From Candidatus Rifleibacteriota bacterium (GTDB lineage: Bacteria > Riflebacteria > Ozemobacteria > Ozemobacterales > Ozemobacteraceae), in NCBI GenBank assembly GCA_017526725.1, contig JAFXRA010000297.1, forward strand, positions 1 through 23,975: a stretch of 23,975 bases of DNA, given 5' to 3'. Positions 1 through 7,149 of the stretch are shown one piece after another. Position 1 is the first letter of the stretch; every line of letters starts with the position of its first letter. Made by a program: the position numbers and the translations under genes. Under the pieces are notes generated by a model. That model saw only the letters and a program-made list of their open reading frames with translations, was not told the origin of the DNA and made no database searches.

Positions 1-167
1 ATAAAGGTGCTAAGTCTAGAAGTGCTTCTGTAAAGTCTACTTCTACAAGATCTTCTTCTACTACAGCTAGAAAACCAGCTACTACAAAGAAGAAATCAAC
101 TTCTTCTACTACAACCAAGAAGAAAAACACTACTAAAAAGAAAACTACTTCTACTGCAAGAAGATAA
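1..167 (+). CDS. C-terminal tail of a histone-H1-like basic protein (partial)
   Basis: Only the last 54 codons are in the window; the gene begins upstream. In the frame ending with TAA at 165-167 the protein is almost entirely Lys, Ser, Thr, Ala and Arg, with runs such as TTKKKSTSSTTTKKKNTTKK and the end STARR. This composition is typical of the disordered DNA-binding tails of bacterial histone-H1-like proteins and of HU variants with an extended C-terminus; such tails bind DNA non-specifically and help compact the nucleoid. A globular domain, if any, lies outside the window, so HU-fusion and stand-alone H1-like versions cannot be told apart. The coding reading is supported by an uninterrupted frame and by the strong terminator that follows directly. 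Confidence 0.7.
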   Translation, partial: KGAKSRSASVKSTSTRSSSTTARKPATTKKKSTSSTTTKKKNTTKKKTTSTARR

Positions 168-178
168 AATTTAAAAAA

Positions 179-226
179 CAAAAACCCCGAATCATCTAAA
201 AGATGTTTCGGGGTTTTGTTTTTTTA
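179..226 (+). terminator. Rho-independent terminator after the histone-like gene
   Basis: The stem AAAACCCCGAA pairs with TTCGGGGTTTT. The loop can form a further CATCT/AGATG helix, and a T-rich run (TTTTGTTTTTTT) follows. The left side carries a matching A-tract, so the structure could also stop transcription from the other direction. It begins about 12 nt after the stop codon of the preceding gene. Confidence 0.9.
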
Positions 227-272
227 GATTTTTCTTACCTCTAAAAGGGTTGTTATTTTCCCTAAGTTTTTA

Positions 273-301
273 TTGTTACAAATGGGGCTTGATTGTATAA
301 T
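273..301 (+). promoter_or_regulatory. sigma70-like promoter for the dikinase-ftcD operon
   Basis: TTGTTA (273-278), a 17-nt spacer and a perfect TATAAT (296-301). Transcription would start near 308, giving a leader of about 150 nt before the ATG at 462. It is the best -10 match on this strand in the window. Confidence 0.65.
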
Positions 302-316
302 AGGAAGATAGAAGAA

Positions 317-436
317 AAAGATATAAGATATAAGATATAAGATGTAAGATGTAAGAAGAAGTAAGAAAAAGAATAGAAGAGAATTTAAACTTATATCTTA
401 AGTCTTAAATCTTAGGTCTTAGATCTTATATCTTAC
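317..436 (+). repeat. Inverted arrays of the heptamer TAAGATN forming a long hairpin in the leader
   Basis: At 317-364 there are about six head-to-tail copies of a 7-nt unit (TAAGATA or TAAGATG). At 390-436 the reverse complement appears, also with a period of seven (TCTTATA, TCTTAAG, TCTTAAA, TCTTAGG, TCTTAGA). The two arms can pair over roughly 40 bp, with about 25 nt between them. The right arm ends about 12 nt before the ribosome binding site AAGGAAG (449-455) of the dikinase gene. Related heptamers recur after 15534 and near 23770 and 23941. Confidence 0.75.
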
Positions 437-461
437 ATAGAAAAGAACAAGGAAGAATGAT

Positions 462-3400
462 ATGTCTAGTACAAAGGAAGCTTTAAATAACTCTTCTGCT
501 TTGAAGGTTAATCTTCAAAACACAGCCGCCGAAGTTCAGATTCCAGAAAAATATGAACCTTTGCTTAAGTCTGTAGAGTCTTATTTTGGTGTTTATAAAC
601 GAGTGAAAGAGCTTTTAACGGAGCTTAATCACCCCTTTGTAAATTGGAATTATGTTTCTGAAGGCTTGAAAACATTTTCTGTTAATGATTTTTCAAAGTT
701 TAACAATCACGAAAATGCTCCAGAAGCCATAAAAACAGTATTTGAAATCTATTTTGATATAGTTAATTCAAATGCAAAAGATGATGTAAAAGACAAAACA
801 ATTCGTTATCTGTTTGATTTCATAAGCACTTTATTATCTGAAAGTAAAGATTATCTTGATAGAAACGTAAGTTATCTAAGTGATGTTTTTGGAAAGCTTA
901 TAGCAATCAGCGAAAAGAACGGCTCAATGCTTAGAAAGTGCTCCTACTTTGTTAAACCTTTACTTAGGCATTCAAAAAGTGCTGTGCTTAAAAAGGTTCC
1001 TGAGTTCTTAAAACTTGTTTCTTCTGGTTTTAAACAGACGTATCAATACTGGCTCAACGTTGAAGACCCTGAAAACTGGTTCAATAAAGAATCAAAAGCT
1101 GGTCTTACCAACACATCTGATGAAGCAGAAAAGGAAAGAATTAAATGCTTAAAAGACATTGTTTCAGATATTTCCCATAAAAATCTGAAGGAAATGTCAG
1201 ATAAAATAGACGGTTTCGATTTCTCGGCTAATGCTTCAGAAAACGTATTTGCAGAATTAGCTCAGATTCTTGATTATAATCAGATTCTTAACGCATATCT
1301 GGAAAAGGCTGACGCAATCGAACAAGAGACCCTTTTTGGCGGTTTAAGCTTTGTTATTAAGCTTGATTTCCTTTTTAATATCATCAGTGCAAACTATTTA
1401 AGCGAAATACATACTCAGGCTTTTCAGGAAATAAACCGCTCTTTGAGTCGCGCTTTTGTTCAGGTTAAACCTGAAGGAAGAGCTGATTTTATAAAGAAGA
1501 TATTTAAGATTCTTCGAGATTGCTGTGGTGAAAAGAAATTCGCAAGCCTGCTTTTGAATGCTATGCTTGCTATTGCTCATGAAGTTGTTCCTTTGGAAGA
1601 TAGACCTCTTTTGAACGTGCTTATAGACGAAATCATAGCTACCGGCTTCCAATACCCTGAAGCTAAGGGTTCAAACGTAGATTGGCAGGTTCAGATGAAT
1701 CCTGAACATATCCACAATATCAGGGTTTGGATGGAAATCATAGAAATGAAGCCGGAATGGACTCATAAGCTTCTTTCTGCATTAATTATCAATCTTAAGG
1801 TCGGCGGCGTATTAATTCGTGATACAGACCTGTTCCAGAGAGACATTTCTAAATACCTGAATGCTGGAATCTACAGCAGTATCAACCTTTCTAAGCAGCT
1901 TTTAAGACAATTCCCGGCATTCTTTAACGAAATAGGCGCTGAAGGTGAATTGCGTGAAACCTCTACTAGAGCCGATGAATTAGGTACTAGACATGATATA
2001 TTAGTTCATTTCATCAGAAAAGTAGCTCACGTAGAAAGCAATAACCTTTTGACAAAGTTTATTGACGGAGCTTTCCATTACTGGTTTGACGGTAATAAAG
2101 ACCATATTAAAGACTTTGTTCCTGAAGAAATATTAAATCAGATTAACAACGATTCTGAATATTATGAAGGCATGCATAAAGCTTTTGTAGTGCTCTTTGA
2201 TATGGTTGACGGCAATACAGAAAACTTCCTAGACTATACTCCTGAACAGATTAAAGAAAGAGCAAAAACAGCCGATTGCTCTGAAAGAGACCAAGAAAGA
2301 GCTTTCTGCATGGTTCGCCTGTTCCAGTTATTAACTAAAAAGTATAACCCTCAGCCATTGGAATTGGCTAATGACCTTAAGCAGGCTAATATTTTCGAAC
2401 CAGAACGAATTGCTGCTTTTGAAAAGCATTTGGCAAAGCATGAGGTTAAAGAAACTTTATCTTGTGTTCTAGACTTTATTGCACAGCTTCAGGGCAGAGT
2501 TCTTTCTTCAGAACAGACTACAGCAGTTGAAAACATTTATTATAAGCGTCATATTGCAGTTGGTATTCCATCTATGTATGGGGTTTACAAGGAAAAGAAG
2601 TTTGACTCTTTGAGTCTGGCTTTAAGACTTGAAAGCCTCGGAACAATGCTTTTGGAAGAAATTGTTCAGGATTTAGGACTGACCTTCATTACAAAGAGCA
2701 CCATCACTAAGATTCATGAATGTCTGCCTTTCTTTGTTAAAGCTTTGGCCCTTGAAGGATTGCCAACCAGACAACTTTCCACCAAGATTAACATGCTTAA
2801 GCTTGGAATGGGCATCAAGCTTTTCTCTATCGACCAGTATCTTGATTTGTTCCTGGCTATTTCTAAGGCAATTCAGAACATAATCAAAGACTATTATGTT
2901 GATGCTCATAGAACCTGCTTCCCGATTGTTGTTAAGCAGATGATTGCCCATGGTCACGAAAGTGTGAAGGGTGCCGACCCTGAAGACAGAGCGGTTATAT
3001 TTAAGTTGCAGGAAAACTTCCTGCGCTCACTCTTGTCTTCCGCTTTTGGCTTGCAGGTTTTAGACAATTTCATTTCTAAGACTATTGATACTCTTCAGGC
3101 TGAATTGGAAAAATTCCGCGACCAGAAAGCAATGCTGAACCTGGTTGTTACTTATAACCCGGATTTAACTGTTACCCATATTTATGATGATACTCCAGCT
3201 ATTGATAATCAGATAATGCTTGGAAACAAGGGATATTGGCTCAAACGAATGGCTTCTTTCGGCTTCCCTGTTCCAAAAGGTTTTATTCTTACAACAGAAG
3301 TATTCAGATGCTTAGAAGCAGTTACTGGCTATAAGAGCATTTTGGACGATTTGCATCATAGAATTAACGGGGCTATTCACAAACTTGAAAGGTCAACCGG

Positions 3401-4679
3401 AAGAAAATTTGGTAATACAGAAAGACCTTTGCTGCTGTCTGTAAGAAGTGGTGCTGCTATTTCAATGCCAGGCATGATGGACACCTTCCTGAATGTTGGT
3501 ATTAATAAAGATATCTGCGAAAGCTTAAGTAAAAAGCCAGGCTTCGAATGGGCAGCCTGGGACTGCTACCGCCGTTTCCTGCAGAGTTGGGGTATGAACG
3601 AAGGCTTAGACCGCAACTTCTTCGACCATATAATTAATAATTTCAAAACAAGGTTTAATGTAACGAAGAAGCTTTTGTTCTCGCCTACACAGATGAAAGA
3701 AATAGCTCTTACCTACCGTGATGAAATTCAAAAGCAGGGTATAACTATTTTCGATAAACCTGAAGACCAGTTGAAATATGCTATAATGCAGACTTTCGCT
3801 TCTTGGAATTCAACTAGAGCCAAAGTTTACCGCAAGCAGATGAATATTTCTGATGAATGGGGAACCGCAGTTACCATTATGAGCATGATTTTCGGTAACT
3901 TAAATGAAGAAGCAGGTTCAGGTGTTACATTTACACGCGACCCCAATGGGCAGAGCCGAGAATTGCAGTTGTTCGGCGATTTCTTCTTCGGTGTTCAGGG
4001 TGATGACATCGTGTCAGGTCTTATTGAAACCTACCCGATTTCTGAAGCTCAGAGAATTAAAGAAAAACGAAACAGCGATATTTCTTTGGAAAGTCATTTC
4101 CCGAAAGTATATAAAAAGCTTTATAGTTTAGCTGAAACATTAATAAAACAAAAGGGTTTCAGCGCACAGGAAATAGAATTTACTTTTGAAAACAGCACTG
4201 AAAACGGTTTGTATATTTTACAGACCCGTGACCAGTATCAGGAAAAGGAATCTCTTGATTTGCCATTCAAGGCAACTCCTGAACTTGAAAAATCTTATGT
4301 GGGCAACGGTGTCGGCGTTAGCGGTGGAGCACTTGCTGGCCGCGTAGTCTTCTCTGAAGAAGAAATCAATAAGTGGCGTGAATTAGAACCTTATAATCCT
4401 CTGATTCTTGTCAGACCAGACACTGTTCCTGAAGATGTAAGCCTGCTTCTGCACGTTGAAGGTTTGCTTACAGCCCGAGGCGGCAGAACAAGCCATGCCG
4501 CAGTCACTATTCCTCAATTGAAGAAGGTTGGCGTAGTTGGGTTCAGTAAGTTGAAAGTTTATGAACATGATTCCTACTGCTTTATAGGTGACCATAGAGT
4601 AAAATCTGGCGATTATTTAAGCATTGACGGCCGTTCTGGTTCTGTCTATCTTGGTTTCCATCAGCCAGAAGATCAATAA
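462..4679 (+). CDS. PPDK-like dikinase with large N-terminal region, lacking the PEP-binding barrel
   Basis: A 1405-residue protein. Residues about 1-900 are predominantly helical-looking and I recognise no domain. From about residue 921 (GNKGYWLKRM) it matches the ATP-grasp domain of pyruvate phosphate dikinase: SVRSG at 993-997, MPGMMDT from 1002, GVTFTRDP from 1154 and the LQTR strand at 1253-1256. A swivelling phosphohistidine domain follows, with the GGRTSHAAV motif (His1345 the expected phosphate carrier). The protein ends about 60 residues later, so the C-terminal TIM barrel that binds PEP/pyruvate in PPDK and PEP synthase is missing. Family knowledge suggests ATP-dependent phosphorylation of the His and transfer to an unknown acceptor, as in rifampicin phosphotransferase or glucan water dikinase. 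The start is supported by AAGGAAG 7 nt upstream. ftcD follows after 22 nt. Database labels would probably read 'PEP/pyruvate-binding domain protein'. Confidence 0.88.
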   Translation: MSSTKEALNNSSALKVNLQNTAAEVQIPEKYEPLLKSVESYFGVYKRVKELLTELNHPFVNWNYVSEGLKTFSVNDFSKFNNHENAPEAIKTVFEIYFDIVNSNAKDDVKDKTIRYLFDFISTLLSESKDYLDRNVSYLSDVFGKLIAISEKNGSMLRKCSYFVKPLLRHSKSAVLKKVPEFLKLVSSGFKQTYQYWLNVEDPENWFNKESKAGLTNTSDEAEKERIKCLKDIVSDISHKNLKEMSDKIDGFDFSANASENVFAELAQILDYNQILNAYLEKADAIEQETLFGGLSFVIKLDFLFNIISANYLSEIHTQAFQEINRSLSRAFVQVKPEGRADFIKKIFKILRDCCGEKKFASLLLNAMLAIAHEVVPLEDRPLLNVLIDEIIATGFQYPEAKGSNVDWQVQMNPEHIHNIRVWMEIIEMKPEWTHKLLSALIINLKVGGVLIRDTDLFQRDISKYLNAGIYSSINLSKQLLRQFPAFFNEIGAEGELRETSTRADELGTRHDILVHFIRKVAHVESNNLLTKFIDGAFHYWFDGNKDHIKDFVPEEILNQINNDSEYYEGMHKAFVVLFDMVDGNTENFLDYTPEQIKERAKTADCSERDQERAFCMVRLFQLLTKKYNPQPLELANDLKQANIFEPERIAAFEKHLAKHEVKETLSCVLDFIAQLQGRVLSSEQTTAVENIYYKRHIAVGIPSMYGVYKEKKFDSLSLALRLESLGTMLLEEIVQDLGLTFITKSTITKIHECLPFFVKALALEGLPTRQLSTKINMLKLGMGIKLFSIDQYLDLFLAISKAIQNIIKDYYVDAHRTCFPIVVKQMIAHGHESVKGADPEDRAVIFKLQENFLRSLLSSAFGLQVLDNFISKTIDTLQAELEKFRDQKAMLNLVVTYNPDLTVTHIYDDTPAIDNQIMLGNKGYWLKRMASFGFPVPKGFILTTEVFRCLEAVTGYKSILDDLHHRINGAIHKLERSTGRKFGNTERPLLLSVRSGAAISMPGMMDTFLNVGINKDICESLSKKPGFEWAAWDCYRRFLQSWGMNEGLDRNFFDHIINNFKTRFNVTKKLLFSPTQMKEIALTYRDEIQKQGITIFDKPEDQLKYAIMQTFASWNSTRAKVYRKQMNISDEWGTAVTIMSMIFGNLNEEAGSGVTFTRDPNGQSRELQLFGDFFFGVQGDDIVSGLIETYPISEAQRIKEKRNSDISLESHFPKVYKKLYSLAETLIKQKGFSAQEIEFTFENSTENGLYILQTRDQYQEKESLDLPFKATPELEKSYVGNGVGVSGGALAGRVVFSEEEINKWRELEPYNPLILVRPDTVPEDVSLLLHVEGLLTARGGRTSHAAVTIPQLKKVGVVGFSKLKVYEHDSYCFIGDHRVKSGDYLSIDGRSGSVYLGFHQPEDQ

Positions 4680-4701
4680 TAGTCGATAAAAGGGAAAATA
4701 T

Positions 4702-6321
4702 ATGAAAAAGATTATTGAGTGTGTTCCGAATTTTTCTGAAGGCCGTGACCAAAGCATTATAGATGCTATTTCTGAAGCAATAAAGTCTGTAGAAGGGGTT
4801 ACGCTATTAGATGTAGACCCTGGAAAATCTACAAACAGAACTGTTTATACCTTTGTTGGCGATGAAAATGCTATTGTTGAAGGTGCTTTAGCTGGAGCTA
4901 GGGCTGCCTATAAGCTTATTGATATGAGAAAACACCACGGCGAACACCCAAGAATGGGCGCAATGGATGTTTGCCCCTTTGTTCCAGTTGCTAATGTTAC
5001 CATGGAAGAATGTGTGGAAGTCTCTAAGAAGTTTGCTGAACGTGCTTCAAAAGAGCTGGGTATTCCTTTATATCTCTATGAACATTCTCAAACAAAAGAT
5101 TATCGCAAGAAGCTGCCTCAGATTAGAAAAGGTGAATATGAAGGTTTGCCGGTAAAAATCAAACAGGAAGAATGGAAGCCTGATTACGGTCCTGCTGAAT
5201 TTGTTCCAGCCTGGGGTGCTACTGTAACCGGTGCTAGATTCTTCTTGTTAGCTTATAATGTTAATATTTTGGGAACAAGCAATCAGGCTCACAGAATTGC
5301 TCTGAATCTGCGTGAAATGGGCAGAGGTCCCAACGAACCCGGTCGCTTCAAGGAATTAAAAGGTATTGGTTGGTATGTAGATGAATACAATATGGCTCAG
5401 TGCTCTTTTAATCTGAATAATTATCATGTAACCTCTTTGCATCAGGTTTTTGAAGCAGTAAAGGAAGAAGCTGCAACTATAAAAGTCGGTGTTGCCGGGT
5501 CAGAAATCGTTGGCCTCGTTCCTCTAGAACCAATGCTGAAAGCAGCAGAATACTATATAGAAAAAGAAAATCTTTTTATATTGGATGAAATTCAGAAAAT
5601 ACAGCTTGTGGTTGACAGACTTGGCTTAAATTCTGTATCTCGCTTCAAGCCAGAAGAAAGAATAATAGATTATTTAATAAAGGAAAAGAAGAACGAACCT
5701 CTTGCCAGTATGTCTACCAGAGGCTTTATAGAAGCCATAAATGCTAGAACTTCTGCTCCGGGCGGTGGAAGCGCTTCTGCTGCTATCGCAGCTATAGGAG
5801 CTGGTTTAGGATCAATGGTTGCAAAACTTACTTATGGTGTAAGAAAGTTTGAACAGCATGAAATGGCTTTGAGAAAGGTAATTCCCGTTCTCAATAAAAC
5901 AGCTTTAGATCTGATTCCTATGATTGATGCTGATACTAATGCTTTCAACGATTATGTTGAAGCTGTCAGAATGCCTCAAAAGACCGACGAAGAAAAGAAA
6001 GTAAGGTTTGAAAAAATGCAGGCTGGCTTAAAGAAGGCTATAGAAGTTCCCTTGACCACTATGAAAATTGGTGATGGTGCATGGGATGCCATGATTGAAG
6101 CTGCCAAGATTGGTAATATTGCTTCTAAGTCTGATATTCAGGTCGGTGCTAGAGCATTGGAACTAGGCATATGGGGTGCCTGGAAGAATGTTTTAATCAA
6201 TATGAAAGACATTCAGGATGCTGATTTCGTTGATAGAATTACGAAAGAAGCTAATGATATCAGATTAAGAGCAGAGCAAAATTGTAAAGAAATTCTTGAA
6301 ATTCTTGAAAAGCGTAGTTGA
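4702..6321 (+). CDS. ftcD: Bifunctional glutamate formiminotransferase / formiminotetrahydrofolate cyclodeaminase
   Basis: 539 residues, the full length of the bifunctional enzyme (animal FTCD is about 541). Residues 1 to about 325 are the formiminotransferase, beginning KKIIECVPNFSEGR, with EHPRMGAMDVCPFVPV at 81-96; His82 coincides with the catalytic His82 reported for the porcine enzyme. After a short Lys/Glu linker, residues about 335-539 form the helical cyclodeaminase, with SAPGGGSASAAIAAIGAG near 351. The enzyme moves the formimino group of formiminoglutamate to tetrahydrofolate and then releases ammonia, giving methenyl-THF; this is the last step of one histidine degradation route. 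Many bacteria carry only one half or two separate genes. It sits 22 nt behind the dikinase gene with a GGGA-type RBS, so the two are probably co-transcribed. No other hut genes are nearby. Confidence 0.96.
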   Translation: MKKIIECVPNFSEGRDQSIIDAISEAIKSVEGVTLLDVDPGKSTNRTVYTFVGDENAIVEGALAGARAAYKLIDMRKHHGEHPRMGAMDVCPFVPVANVTMEECVEVSKKFAERASKELGIPLYLYEHSQTKDYRKKLPQIRKGEYEGLPVKIKQEEWKPDYGPAEFVPAWGATVTGARFFLLAYNVNILGTSNQAHRIALNLREMGRGPNEPGRFKELKGIGWYVDEYNMAQCSFNLNNYHVTSLHQVFEAVKEEAATIKVGVAGSEIVGLVPLEPMLKAAEYYIEKENLFILDEIQKIQLVVDRLGLNSVSRFKPEERIIDYLIKEKKNEPLASMSTRGFIEAINARTSAPGGGSASAAIAAIGAGLGSMVAKLTYGVRKFEQHEMALRKVIPVLNKTALDLIPMIDADTNAFNDYVEAVRMPQKTDEEKKVRFEKMQAGLKKAIEVPLTTMKIGDGAWDAMIEAAKIGNIASKSDIQVGARALELGIWGAWKNVLINMKDIQDADFVDRITKEANDIRLRAEQNCKEILEILEKRS

Positions 6322-6346
6322 ATTAATTGCTAAAAAACAATAAAAT
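6318..6346 (+). promoter_or_regulatory. sigma70-like promoter for the pspA-AAA operon
   Basis: TTGAAT (6318-6323), a 17-nt spacer and TAAAAT (6341-6346). The -35 box overlaps the stop codon of ftcD. The predicted start is near 6353, about 28 nt before the pspA ATG. The same TTGNNN-N17-TAAAAT layout recurs before the ABC-F gene, which supports it. Confidence 0.55.
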
Positions 6347-6380
6347 GTATGAGCGAGCCTAATTAAAGGAGTTTTTACTA

Positions 6381-7145
6381 ATGTTTAAAAGATTAATGAG
6401 CTGGATAAGAGGTTTCTTTGGATTATTCATAAAAGGTCTTGAACAGGATAAGCCAGAATACCTAATTGAAGCACAAAAAGAAAATTTGAGAAATCAAGTT
6501 CAAAAATATAACGAAAATCTGGCAAATGCAGCTGCTTTTGTTGAAAGATTAAAACGCGTTACAAAAGCTGATCAGCAGAAGGAACAGGAACTTTCTGCAA
6601 AGATTAAAGCTAACTTAAGTGTTGGAAACAATCAGGTAGCAGGCCAGCTTGCTTTACAGTATAAAGAACTCAAGGCAAGAATGACAGAAAATGCTCAGCA
6701 GTTGGAAATGGCTGAAAACAATTATACTAAACTTGAAAGAACTAGAGATACCGCTATTAGAGAAGCTGAAAACAAACTTATGAAACTCCAGAACAAGCTT
6801 AGTGAAGCTCAGATGTATGAAGCTCAGGCCTCTTTGCAGGAAATGGCTAAGGGTATGACAAACTCAATCGGTAACGATATGAATTTTGACCATGTTACTG
6901 AAGCTATTGAAGAAAGACGCGACAAGGCTCTTGGCCGTGCTAGAGTTGCAGGCGGAGGATTGTTGGAAGACAACAGCGGTCTTGTTAAACAGGCTGAAAT
7001 GGATGCTCTTGGAAATGCAGCTCTTGCAGAATTCATGGCTATGAACGATTCTGGTGCAGCTCAATCAACACCGATTTTGCCTGAAAGCGTTGAAGTTGTT
7101 CCTGATGGCCAGCAGCGCAACATGGGCCCGATGATGAGAGAATAA
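6381..7145 (+). CDS. pspA: PspA/Vipp1 (IM30) family ESCRT-III-like membrane-remodelling protein
   Basis: 254 residues, the usual size of the family. It starts with a short amphipathic helix (MFKRLMSWIRGFFGLFIKG) like the membrane-inserting helix 0 of PspA and Vipp1. A long charged coiled coil follows from about residue 28 to 155, rich in Gln, Glu, Lys and Ala. The C-terminal part (about 160-254) includes a helical stretch with EERRDKALGRARVAGGG and a flexible tail ending GPMMRE. PspA-family proteins share the ESCRT-III fold, polymerise on the inner membrane and protect a leaky envelope. The RBS AAAGGAG (6365-6371) lies 9 nt before the ATG. The AAA ATPase gene starts 4 nt after the stop, indicating coupled translation and a shared job. 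PspF, PspB and PspC are absent here. The family call rests on pattern, not alignment. Confidence 0.8.
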   Translation: MFKRLMSWIRGFFGLFIKGLEQDKPEYLIEAQKENLRNQVQKYNENLANAAAFVERLKRVTKADQQKEQELSAKIKANLSVGNNQVAGQLALQYKELKARMTENAQQLEMAENNYTKLERTRDTAIREAENKLMKLQNKLSEAQMYEAQASLQEMAKGMTNSIGNDMNFDHVTEAIEERRDKALGRARVAGGGLLEDNSGLVKQAEMDALGNAALAEFMAMNDSGAAQSTPILPESVEVVPDGQQRNMGPMMRE

Positions 7146-7149
7146 TCGA

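Noticed and set aside
317..436. CRISPR array
   Set aside because: The repeats are 7 nt long with no unique spacers and are partly inverted.
4383..4595. Minus-strand and alternate-frame open frames inside the large genes (for example 1398-1652, 14260-14724, 20789-21118)
   Set aside because: They overlap strongly supported genes, lack domain patterns and RBSs, and follow from the codon bias of the real frame.
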